Positions 1 through 10,600 of a stretch of 38,642 nt of DNA are shown in pieces (position 1 is the first letter of the stretch; every line of letters begins with the position of its first letter). Below the pieces are notes generated by a model, which was not told the origin of the DNA, did no database searches, and was given only the letters and a program-made list of their open reading frames with translations. Origin of the DNA: Nemertoderma westbladi (taxonomy: Eukaryota > Xenacoelomorpha > Nemertodermatida > Nemertodermatidae); contig JAUCBJ010009071.1 of assembly GCA_032718475.1 (NCBI GenBank), forward strand, positions 1-38,642, read 5' to 3'. Both the position numbers and the translations under genes were made by a program.

Positions 1-471
1 AAAGTACAAATTTTTTGTCCGACCTTTTTTCCGCCATTTCGAGGAATAGTAGAATGTGCACATTTTTTCCGAGGCGCAGCCGAGGAATAAATGCATATAA
101 ACCTCACGATAAAAGCCATTTTCATATAAAAATTGGTCAAAAAGTGGGTACCCAATACATAAATATTTGAGACAAATAGGGCTTATGCTACTAGTGCCCC
201 AGAATGTTTTCAACGCACAAAGTGGAGCATAGAGTATAGGACTAGCTAGTTGTTATAAAAGAGAATAAAGTTTCCAGAGAATCATTAAAAATGCTAAATA
301 CTGGTGATATAACGATAAACTCATAAGATTTTAATACAAACCTTGTTGTTTTCTAAAAAGATGTTCCAGAATAAAAATAATTGTTCTAGAACATTATTTT
401 TCATAAACAAATAGCTATCATGTTCTAGAACATTTCAAAACAAGAAATTATCAAAAACGAATTAGTATAAC
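1..471. other. AT-rich flank without a recognisable gene
   Basis: I find no coding frame, RNA gene or intact mobile element here. The only structure is near the right end: three TTCNNGAA palindromes (364, 384, 423) inside a segment that is repeated at about 7338-7440, described separately. Confidence 0.6.
346..468 (+). repeat. Left copy of a diverged ~110-bp direct repeat with TGTTCTAGAACA palindromes
   Basis: This AT-rich segment holds TTCCAGAA at 364-371 and TTCTAGAA at 384-391 and 423-430. Its order of landmarks (TTTTCTAAAAA, AGAATAAAA, TTGTTCTAGAACATT, AATAGCTA, CATGTTCT-GAACATTT, CGAA-TAGTA) matches 7338-7440 in the same orientation. The two copies bracket the whole 36-bp minisatellite and the insertions in it. 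I do not know what the repeat is. It could be an old dispersed repeat or the ends of a larger element. Confidence 0.6.
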
Positions 472-3437
472 AAATTTGGTGGAGGTGAACGCATACAGAA
501 CCAGTACCTATTTGGTGGAGGTGAACGCATACTGAACCAGTACCTATTTGGTGGAGGTGAACGCATACTGAACCAGTGCCTATTTGGTGGAGGTGAACGC
601 ATACTGAACCAGTACCTATTTGGTGGAGGTGAACGCATACTGAACCAGTACCTATTTGGTGGAGGTGAACACATACTGAACCAGTACCTATTTGGTGGAG
701 GTGAACGCATACTGAACCAGTACCTATTTGGTGGAGGCGAACGCATACTGAACCAGTACCTATTTGGTGGAGGTGAACACATACTGAAGCAGTACCTATT
801 TGGTGGAGGTGAACACATACTGAACCAGTACCTATTTGGTGGAGGTGAACGCATACTGAACCAGTAACTATTTGGTGGAGGTGAACGCATACTGCACCAG
901 TACCTATTTGGTGGAGGTGAACACATACTGAAGCAGTACCTATTTGGTGGAGGTGAACACATACTGAACCAGTACCTATTTGGTGGAGGTGAACGCATAC
1001 TGAACCAGTACCTATTTGGTGGAGGCGAACGCATACTGAACCAGTACCTATTTGGTGGAGGTGAACACATACTGAAGCAGTACCTATTTGGTGGAGGTGA
1101 ACGCATACTGAACCAGTACCTATTTAGTGGAGGTGAACGCATACTGAACCAGTACCTATTTGGTGGAGGTGAACACATACTGAACCAGTATCTATTTGGT
1201 GGAGGTGAACGCATACTGAACCAGTACCTATTTGGTGGAGGTGAACACATACTGAACCAGTATCTATTTGGTGGAGGTGAACGCATACTGAACCAGTACC
1301 TATTTGGTGGAGGCGAACGCATACTGAACCAGTACCTATTTGGTGGAGGTGAACACATACTGAACCAGTACCTATTTGGTGGAGGTGAACGCATACTGAA
1401 CCAGTACCTATTTGGTGGAGGTGAAAGCATACTGAACCAGTACCTATTTGGTGGAGGTGAACACATACTGAACCAGTATCTATTTGGTGGAGGTGAACGC
1501 ATACTGAACCAGTACCTATTTGGTGGAGGCGAACGCATACTGAACCAGTACCTATTTGGTGGAGGCGAACGCATACTGAACCAGTACCTATTTGGTGGAG
1601 GTGAACACATACTGAACCAGTACCTATTTGGTGGAGGTGAAAGCATACTGAACCAGTACCTATTTGGTGGAGGTGAACGCATACTGAACCAGTACCTATT
1701 TGGTGGAGGCGAACGCATACTGAACCAGTACCTATTTGGTGGAGGTGAACACATACTGAAGCAGTACCTATTTGGTGGAGGTGAACGCATACTGAACCAG
1801 TACCTATTTGGTGGAGGTGAACACATACTGAACCAGTACCTATTTGGTGGAGGTGAACGCATACTGAACCAGTACCTATTTGGTGGAGGTGAACACATAC
1901 TGAAGCAGTACCTATTTGGTGGAGGTGAACACATACTGAACCAGTACCTATTTGGTGGAGGTGAACGCATACTGAACCAGTAACTATTTGGTGGAGGTGA
2001 ACGCATACTGAACCAGTACCTATTTGGTGGAGGTGAACACATATTGAAGCAGTACCTATTTGGTGGAGGTGAACACATACTGAACCAGTACCTATTTGGT
2101 GGAGGTGAACGCATACTGAACCAGTACCTATTTGGTGGGGGCGAACGCATACTGAACCAGTACCTATTTGGTGGAGGTGAACACATACTGAAGCAGTACC
2201 TATTTGGTGGAGGTGAACGCATACTGAACCAGTACCTATTTAGTGGAGGTGAACGCATACTGAACCAGTACCTATTTGGTGGAGGTGAACACATACTGAA
2301 CCAGTACCTATTTGGTGGAGGTGAACGCATACTGAACCAGTACCTATTTGGTGGAGGCGAACGCATACTGAACCAGTACCTATTTGGTGGAGGTGAACAC
2401 ATACTGAAGCAGTACCTATTTGGTGGAGGTGAACACATACTAAACCAGTACCTATTTGGTGGAGGTGAACGCATACTGAACCAGTACCTATTTGGTGGAG
2501 GTGAACACATACCGAACCAGTACCTATTTGGTGGAGGTGAACGCATACTGAACCAGTACCTATTTGGTGGAGGTGAACACATACTGAACCAGTATCTATT
2601 TGGTGGAGGTGAACGCATACTGAACCAGTATCTATTTGGTGGAGGTGAACGCATACTGAACCAGTACCAATTTGGTGGAGGTGAACGCATACTGAACCAG
2701 TACCTATTTGGTGGAGGTGAACACGAACCAGTACCTATTTGGTGGAGGTGAACGCATACTGAACCAGTACCTATTTGGCGGAGGTGAACACATACTGAAC
2801 CAGAACCTATTTGGTGGAGGTGAACACGAACCAGTACCTATTTGGTGGAGGTGAACACGAACCAGTACCTATTTGGTGGAGGTGAACGCATACTGAACCA
2901 GTACCTATTTGGTGGAGGTGAACACGAACCAGTACCTATTTGGTGGAGGTGAACACGAACCAGTACCTATTTGGTGGAGGTGAACGCATACTGAACCAGT
3001 ACCTATTTGGTGGAGGTGAACACGAACCAGTACCTATTTGGTGGAGGTGAACGCATACTGAACCAGTACCTATTTGGTGGAGGTGAACGCATACTGAACC
3101 AGTACCTATTTGGTGGAGGTGAACACATACTGAACCAGTACCTATTTGGTGGAGGTGAACACGAACCAGTACCTATTTGGTGGAGGTGAACGCATACTGA
3201 ACTGAACCAGTACCTATTTGGTGGAGGTGAACGCATACTGAACCAGTACCTATTCGGTGGAGGTGAACACATACTGAACCAGTACCTATTTGGTGGAGGT
3301 GAACACATACTGAACCAGTACCTATTTGGTGGAGGTGAACACATACTGAACCAGTACCTATTTGGTGGAGGTGAACGCATACTGAACCAGAACCTATTTG
3401 GTGGAGGTGAACGCATACTGAAACTGAACCAGTACCT
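472..3437 (+). repeat. 36-bp minisatellite, left segment (~82 copies)
   Basis: Tandem units of 36 bp built around GTACCTATTTGGTGGAGGTG, followed by AAC(G/A)CATACTGAACCA. Units vary mostly at a few positions: GAACGC/GAACAC, GGAGGT/GGAGGC, CCAG/GCAG and TACC/TATC. From about 2722 to 3190 several units are 31 bp because ATACT is missing, giving GAACACGAACC. Because 36 is divisible by three, long open frames run through both strands; the resulting Pro/Tyr/Phe-rich or Gly-rich repeat peptides have no family resemblance and I do not call them. The array stops at 3437 where the retrotransposon begins and resumes at 5669. Confidence 0.95.
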
Positions 3438-4550
3438 GATGAGGATTCCTGATGAAATTATTGCAGCAATCAGATCAGTATACGATGGTTCGACAACATT
3501 TGTGTCTACTAATGACGGTGACACAGAACCATTTGAAGTGTTATGGGGTGTCCTCCAGGGAGACACACTTGCACCATTCTTGTTCATAATTGTGGTTGAC
3601 TATGTTCTACGCATGTCCTTAGATCATCATAATGATGATGGGGTGATGATAACTCCACCTACTGGCTCCAGAAGTCGAGGAAATCCTGCCAAGTACCTAA
3701 CTGATCTAGACTTTGCTGATGACTTAGGAGTACTCTCAGAATCACTAGAGGGAGCCCAACGGCTCCTCAGCTCATTAGAACATGCTGCTTCTAGTGTTGG
3801 TCTTTTTATTAACTCTAGAAAGACCAACATTTTGACAGTTAACTTTGAAAGTCCTCAGCAAGTCTCTGATCGGATGAGCATAAGCTCAAAGGATGGTATG
3901 CTTGAGCATGTGGACGACTTCTGTTACCTGGGATCATGGATCCGGAAATCAGGTGAGGACCTTCGAATACGTAAGGGAAAGGCATGGGCAGCCTTGAATA
4001 GGCATTCTAGGATTTGGAAGTCACCGATAATTAATCGGAAACTTAAGGTCCGATTATTTAGAGCAGCAGTAGTTCCAGTACTCCTCTATTAGAGTCCATG
4101 CTGGGCTCTAACTGCTGAGGACACCAAATCTCTGGATGGCACATTCACAAGAATGCTACGCCGGGTTCATTGTGTCAAGTACAATGCACACATCTCCAAC
4201 CAGACACTATTAACATTGGAGGTGTCTCATTGGTTCCCCCAAGCTTGACACTAGAACAAAATCGCCTCCGCTTTGCAGGACATTGCTTTCGCCGGGAGGA
4301 CCAGCCAGTGCATAATCTTGTAATTTGGCAGCCTCATGGAGTGAATAAGCATGGTGGACAGCCCATGACTTTCTTGAGACGCATCTTAAAGGACACTGGC
4401 CTTGAAGATGCGGATGATCTAGCAAATGTCATGGGTGATAGGGAGTTGTGGTGGCGCATTTTTGTCGACGAGCCGGCACAGCATTCTTAAAAATGCAGCT
4501 GCAGTGCAGCATGCCGATCCTAGTAGTAGTAGTCCTAGTAGAACCAGTAC
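3426..4550 (+). mobile_element. Non-LTR retrotransposon insertion with probable 10-bp target duplication
   Basis: GAACCAGTAC occurs immediately left of the reverse transcriptase (3426-3435) and again right of it (4541-4550), after a short TAG-repeat tail at about 4520-4540. This fits a 5'-truncated LINE that landed inside a minisatellite unit and duplicated its target. Because the target is itself tandemly repeated, a residual array unit could mimic the duplication, so the TSD call is moderate. Confidence 0.6.
3438..4490 (+). pseudogene. 5'-truncated, broken reverse transcriptase of a non-LTR retrotransposon
   Basis: The fragment begins inside the reverse transcriptase fingers/palm (IPDEIIAAI), runs through GVLQGDTLAPFLF and the catalytic FADD at about 3712-3723, then the thumb region (YLGSWI). 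It continues into the C-terminal part with NRLRFAGHCFRREDQPV and a late WW motif. The endonuclease and the N-terminal half of the polymerase are absent, as is usual for 5'-truncated non-LTR copies. The first frame ends at a TAG at 4090-4092 in mid-domain. Homologous sequence (CWALTAEDTKSLDG) continues in the same frame after it, and a frameshift near 4200-4215 moves the rest to another frame. It is therefore dead. The clade is uncertain; the GVLQGDTLAPFLF wording is typical of LINE elements common in marine invertebrates. It was inserted into the 36-bp minisatellite. Confidence 0.9.
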
Positions 4551-4557
4551 GGAAGCA

Positions 4558-5658
4558 GGACAATTCGGTCCCGGAAAATTTGGTCCCGGACAATTCGGTC
4601 CCATTAATTTTGTGTTTTGGGACCGAATTGTCCGGGACCGAATTGTCCGGGACCGAATTGTCCGGGACCGAATTGTCCGGATACTGACTAGGACAATTCG
4701 GTCCCAAACATGCATATTAATGGGACCGAATTGTCCGGGACCGAATTGTCCGGGACCGAATTGTCCGGGACCGAATTGTCCAGGACCGAATTGTCCGGGA
4801 CCAAATTTAATTGGTATTATATAATGGTGAATGTTCTAGAAACTTAATATATATTATTATATGGTAGGTAGCTAGTGTTTTTTTTTACTAGCTAGTATTT
4901 TTTTTAAAATAAAAAAAATTTACTTTTTTTTGTTAGCATTATTATTTATGGTAGCTATGGTGTTTTTATGGAGCTTGTGAATTATTTACTAGCTAGCAAT
5001 AGTATGTAATTACAATGTTTATTTTTAAAACTGATATTTTTTATATACTGCGTATGTATACTGTATGTGTTGTTGGTTGGTTAACAAGCCTAAATTATTA
5101 TCCTAGATAATAGATGGATCTCATTCAGGGACTGTTATAATATCATCAATATTTTTGGTAATTAATATAATCAGCAACAGTTTAGGCCTAATTCTGAAAT
5201 ATCAATGTTTTCACAAGTGTTTTTATAATTTCAAGGAAATGCTAGCTAGTAAAAAAAAACACTAGCTACACCTTAATAAATAATATATAATAATGTTCTC
5301 GAACACTACCAATAACAAAAATAATAAAAAAATACAGTATTTTTAAATTTCAAAAAATTCTAGCAAGTAAATAACACTAGCTAGCATAACAATTATCTCT
5401 ACTAATGTTCTAGAACATTCAACAATATCAAAAAAGCACTAAAACGTTGCTATCAGGAACCGGACAATTCGGTCCCGGACAATTCGGTCCTAGGACAATT
5501 CGGTCCTAGGACAATTCGGTCCCGGACAATTCGGTCCCGGACAATTCGGTCCCATTTATTTAGTGTTTTGGGACCGAATTGTCCGGGACCGAATTGTCCG
5601 GGACCGAATTGTCCGGACCGAATTGTCCGGGACCGAATTGTCCGGGACCGAATTGTCC
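4558..5658. mobile_element. 1.1-kb hairpin element with tandem-repeat inverted ends
   Basis: Both ends are made of a 15-bp unit, GGACAATTCGGTCCC, and its reverse complement GGGACCGAATTGTCC. The left block (4558-4803) has about three forward units, a short loop containing GTGTTTTGGG, four reverse units, one forward unit and six reverse units. The right block (about 5462-5658) has about six forward units, a similar GTGTTTTGGG loop and six reverse units. Inside these, 4829-4900 and about 5236-5310 form a further inverted pair (GCTAGTGTTTTTTTTTACTA against TAGTAAAAAAAAACACTAGC). There is no transposase. I read it as a non-autonomous foldback-type DNA element. No convincing target duplication is visible. 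Confidence 0.65.
4804..5461. other. AT-rich interior of the hairpin element, no gene
   Basis: This 650-bp stretch is very AT-rich, has no plausible coding frame, and carries TTCTAGAA-type palindromes at 4834, 5296 and 5408. Its outer parts are inverted copies of each other, which supports treating it as the body of the surrounding element. Confidence 0.55.
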
Positions 5659-5668
5659 TACATCCAAC

Positions 5669-6925
5669 TAGTACCTATTTGGTGGAGGTGAACACATACT
5701 GAACCAGTACCTATTTGGTGGAGGTGAACGCATACTGAACCAGTACCTATTTGGTGGAGGCGAACGCATACTGAACCAGTACCTATTTGGTGGAGGTGAA
5801 CACATACTGAAGCAGTACCTATTTGGTGGAGGTGAACACATACTGAACCAGTACCTATTTGGTGGAGGTGAACGCATACTGAACCAGTACCTATTTGGTG
5901 GAGGTGAACGCATACTGAACCAGTACCTATTTGGTGGAGGTGAACGCATACTGAACCAGTACCTATTTGGTGGAGGTGAACGCATACTGAACCAGTACCT
6001 ATTTGGTGGAGGTGAACACATACTGAACCTGTACCTATTTGGTGGAGGTGAACGCATACTGAACCAGTACCTATTTGGTGGAGGTGAACACATACTGAAC
6101 CTGTACCTATTTGGTGGAGGTGAACGCATACTGAACCAGTACCTATTTGGTGGAGGTGAACGCATACTGAACCAGTACCTATTTGGTGGAGGTGAACGCA
6201 TACTGAACCAGTATCTATTTGGTGGAGGTGAACGCATACTGAACCAGTACCTATTTGGTGGAGGTGAACGCATACTGAACCAGTACCTATTTGGTGGAGG
6301 TGAACGCATACTGTACCAGTACCTATTTGGTGGAGGTGAACGCATACTGAACCAGTACCTATTTGGTGGAGGTGAACGCGAACCAGTACCTATTTGGTGG
6401 AGGTGAACGTATACTGAACCAGAACCTATTTGGTGGAGGTGAACGCATACTGAACCAGTACCTATTTGGTGGAGGCGAACGCATACTGAACCAGTGCCTA
6501 TTTGGTGGAGGTGAACGCATACTGAACCAGTACCTATTTTGTGGAGGTGAACGCATACTGAACCAGTACCTATTTGGTGGAGGCGAACGCATACTGAACC
6601 AGTACCTATTTGGTGGAGGTGAACGCATACTGAACCAGTACCTATTTGGTGGAGGTGAACACATATTGAACCAGAACCAATTTGGTGGAGGTGAACGCAT
6701 ACTGAACCAGTACCTATTTGGTGGAGGTGAACGCATACTGAACCAGTACCTATTTGGTGGAGGTGAACGCATACTGAACCAGTACCTATTTGGTGGAGGT
6801 GAACGCATACTGAACCAGTGCCTATTTGGTGGAGGTGAACGCATACTGAACCAGTACCTATTTGGTGGAGGTGAACGCATACTGAACCAGTACCTATTTG
6901 GTGGAGGTGAACGCATACTAAAACT
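5669..6925 (+). repeat. 36-bp minisatellite, right segment (~35 copies)
   Basis: Same 36-bp unit, same strand and same variant positions as 472-3437. It starts abruptly mid-unit at GTACCTATTTGG just right of the hairpin element and ends at 6925 before AT-rich unique DNA. The simplest reading is that the two segments were one array, split by the retrotransposon and then by the hairpin element. A unit lacking ATACT occurs near 6378. Confidence 0.95.
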
Positions 6926-7145
6926 GTACCCATTCCCTTTTTATTAGAAATAACAAAGTTATCGCAAATTTTATATCAATTCTGCACTATTGTGTAATTA
7001 AATAATACTAGCTAGCTAGCTACTATATACTAGCTATTATACTTTATTAGTGAAGGTGATAATATTCCATAACTTTAATCAAATAATCTTACCAATCGAT
7101 CGATAGCTAGTGTTTTAGGTAAGTTTAGCTAGTAATTTCAACACT
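6926..7145. other. AT-rich spacer, no gene seen
   Basis: Low-complexity AT-rich sequence with clustered CTAGCTAG motifs (7009-7024). No coding frame or RNA gene is apparent. On the minus strand an AATAAA lies near 7031, which could serve a distant SNX8 3' UTR, but that is only a possibility. Confidence 0.5.
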
Positions 7146-7477
7146 GGTTCCGACATCATACTTCCTTCTATAAATATTTTGTAGTAGCTAGTTCTTATTA
7201 CTAAAACGTGTTTAAAATCAATAAAAAAAAAATGTGAAAAAAAATATTGTGAAAATTTCAAATATTGAAATTTTTTTTTTATTGATTTTAAACACGTTTT
7301 AGAACGATTCCACGCGTTTTAAATAGAATCCAGATTTTTTTCTAAAAAATTTTCTAGAATAAAACATATTTGTTCTAGAACATTTAAAAAAAAATGAATA
7401 GCTAACATGTTCTGGAACATTTTCTATACGAATAGTAATAAGAAGATATTTATAGAAGGAAGTAGGATGTCGGAACC
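7146..7477. mobile_element. Foldback (MITE-like) element with asymmetric arms
   Basis: The ends are inverted copies: GGTTCCGACATC with CTTCCTTCTATAAATAT at 7146-7178, and the reverse complement at 7446-7477. An inner inverted pair follows: ACTAAAACGTGTTTAAAATC near 7200-7219 against GATTTTAAACACGTTTTAGA near 7284-7303. The right arm carries about 130 extra bases (about 7305-7433) that match the repeat at 346-468, so something appears to have inserted into one arm or been lost from the other. No transposase is encoded. Confidence 0.65.
7338..7440 (+). repeat. Right copy of the ~110-bp direct repeat
   Basis: Matches 346-468 in order and orientation, with TTCTAGAA at 7352-7359 and 7373-7380 and TTCTGGAA at 7410-7417. 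It lies inside the right arm of the foldback element. Divergence from the left copy is considerable, with small indels and substitutions, so it is old. Confidence 0.55.
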
Positions 7478-7602
7478 AATAAAATTCCTATTGAGAATAG
7501 TGAAAAAATTTTCTACTTTTTATCCGATGTATAAATAATTATTTTGTCCGAATATGCGGACAAAAAACAGTTGTAGGTTCTTATAGTAAAGTCATCGTCG
7601 CC

Positions 7603-7656
7603 TTACTTGCACTCACTCACTATCGTTGGTAAAAAAAAACCACCCAGATCAGCATA
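7603..7656 (-). CDS. SNX8: SNX8 tentative terminal exon
   Basis: An acceptor, TTTACGTTACAG, precedes 7656. Read in the phase left by the previous exon it gives YADLGGFFLPTIVSECK and a TAA at 7603-7605. The preceding intron would be 88 bp (7657-7744). SNX8 proteins end soon after this point, which fits, but residue similarity is weak and a run of nine A (T on the coding strand) makes the frame sensitive to indel error. No canonical AATAAA lies close downstream on the minus strand. The real last exon could lie further left. Confidence 0.4.
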   Translation of the reverse strand, partial: YADLGGFFLPTIVSECK

Positions 7657-10600
7657 CTGTAACGTAAAGTGCTACTTTATACATAAATAAAAATAAAGAT
7701 AGCTATAAGTACAATTAGTACAATTAATTAACATATTGAATTACCTCATTCTGAGAAAGATTCTCTAAGGCACGAGGCAATAATTCCATGTAAACGAAAA
7801 CCAACTGCGCCTCTAAACACAAACAATGGAGACTGTATGAGTTCCTGTGTTCCATTACAGATAATTCGCTTTCCTGTAGGACGATAATAATATGAATAAA
7901 TTATTATTATTATTGTAGTAAACAATTATTGACTCTTCGCTATCAGATACGCTCCTGTCCCTGTATCAGATTATTAGACACTAACTTCGCTATCAGATAC
8001 ACACCTGTCCCTGACCCTGTATCAGATTATTAGACACTATCCTCACTATCAGATACGCACCTGTCCCTGTCCATGTATCAGATTATTAGACACTAACTTC
8101 GCTATCAGATACACACCTGTCCCTGACCCTGTATCAGATTATTAGACACTATCCTCACTATCAGATACGCACCTGTCCCTGTCCATGTATCAGATTATTA
8201 GACACTAACTTCGCTATCAGATACACACCTGTCCCTGTCCATGTATCAGTTTATTAGACACTATCCTCACTATCAGATACGCACCTGTCCCTGTCCATGT
8301 ATCAGATTATTAGACACTAACTTCGCTATCAGATACACACCTGTCCCTGACCCTGTATCAGATTATTAGACACTATCCTCACTATCAGATACGCACCTGT
8401 CCCTGTCCATGTCTCAGATTATTAGACACTAACTTCGCTATCAGATACACACCTGTCCCTGTCCATGTATCAGTTTATTAGACACTATCCTCACTATCAG
8501 ATACGCACCTGTCCCTGTCCATGTATCAGATTATTAGACACTAACTTCGCTATCAGATACACACCTGTCCCTGTCCATGTATCAGTTTATTAGACACTAT
8601 CCTCACTATCAGATATGCACCTGTCCCTGTCCATGTCTCAGATTATTAGACACTAACTTCGCTATCAGATACACACCTGTCCCTGTCCATGTATCAGATT
8701 ATTAGACACTAACTTCGCTATCAGATACACACCTGTCCCTGTCCATGTATCAGTTTATTAGACACTATCCTCACTATCAGATACGCACCTGTCCCTGTCC
8801 ATGTCTCAGATTATTAGACACTAACTTCGCTATCAGATACACACCTGTCCCTGTCCATGTATCAGATTATTAAACACTATCCTCACTATCAGATACACAC
8901 CTGTCCCTGACCCTGTATCAGATTATTAGACACTATCCTCACTATCAGATACGCACCTGTCCCTGTCCATGTATCAGATTATTAGACACTAACTTCGCTA
9001 TCAGATACACACCTGTCCCTGTCCATGTATCAGTTTATTAGACACTATCCTCACTATCAGATACGCACCTGTCCCTGTCCATGTATCAGATTATTAGACA
9101 CTAACTTCGCTATCAGATACACACCTGTCCCTGTCCATGTATCAGTTTATTAGACACTATCCTCACTATCAGATACACACCTGTCCCTGACCCTGTATCA
9201 GATTATTAGACACTATCCTCACTATCAGATACGCACCTGTCCCTGTCCATGTATCAGATTATTAGACACTAACTTCGCTATCAGATACACACCTGTCCCT
9301 GTCCATGTATCAGTTTATTAGACACTATCCTCACTATCAGATACGCACCTGTCCCTGTCCATGTCTCAGATTATTAGACACTAACTTCGCTATCAGATAC
9401 ACACCTGTCCCTGTCCATGTATCAGTTTATTAGACACTATCCTCACTATCAGATACGCACCTGTCCCTGACCCTGTATCAGATTATTAGACACTATCCTC
9501 ACTATCAGATACGCACCTGTCCCTGTCCATGTATCAGATTATTAGACACTATCCACGCTATCAGATACGCACCTGTCCCTGTCCATGTATCAGATTATTA
9601 GACACTATCCACGCTATCAGATACGCACCTGTCCCTGTCCATGTATCAGTTTATTAGACACTATCCTCACTATCAGATACGCACCTGTCCCTGACCCTGT
9701 ATCAGTTTATTAGACACTATCCTCACTATCAGATACACACCTGTCCCTGTCCATGTATCAGATTATTAAACACTATCCTCACTATCAGATACGCACCTGT
9801 CCCTGACCCTGTATCAGATTATTAGACACTATCCTCACTATCAGATACGCACCTGTCCCTGTCCATGTATCAGATTATTAGACACTAACTTCGTTATCAG
9901 ATACACACCTGTCCCTGTCCATGTATCAGATTATTAAACACTATCCTCACTATCAGATACGCACCTGTCCCTGACCCTGTATCAGATTATTAGACACTAT
10001 CCTCACTATCAGATACGCACCTGTCCCTGTCCATGTATCAGATTATTAGACACTATCCACGCTATCAGATACGCACCTGTCCCTGTCCATGTATCAGATT
10101 ATTAGACACTATCCACGCTATCAGATACGCACCTGTCCCTGTCCATGTATCAGTTTATTAGACACTATCCTCACTATCAGATACGCACCTGTCCCTGACC
10201 CTGTATCAGTTTATTAGACACTATCCTCACTATCAGATACACACCTGTCCCTGTCCATGTATCAGATTATTAAACACTATCCTCACTATCAGATACGCAC
10301 CTGTCCCTGTCCATGTATCAGATTATTAGACACTATCCACGCTATCAGATACGCACCTGTCCCTGTCCATGTATCAGATTATTAGACACTAACTTCGCTA
10401 TCAGATACACACCTGTCCCTGTCCATGTATCAGTTTATTAGACACTATCCTCACTATCAGATACGCACCTGTCCCTGTCCATGTATCAGATTATTAGACA
10501 CTAACTTCGCTATCAGATACACACCTGTCCCTGTCCATGTATCAGTTTATTAGACACTATCCTCACTATCAGATACACAACTGTCCCTGTCCCTGTATCA

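Noticed and set aside
3627-3830. Minus-strand open frame of 67 codons across the reverse transcriptase
   Set aside because: It is a shadow of the plus-strand reverse transcriptase frame.
472-6925. 36-bp minisatellite as a third donor-seeded array
   Set aside because: It contains GGAG|GTGAAC, which resembles a donor, but no exon can be identified at either end and the plus orientation is opposite to SNX8. The evidence is insufficient.
462-6947. Open frames of 185-742 codons on both strands (MRSPPPNRYWFS and NQYLFGGGERIL repeats)
   Set aside because: The 36-bp unit is divisible by three and stop-free on both strands. No start context, splice signals or homology support translation.
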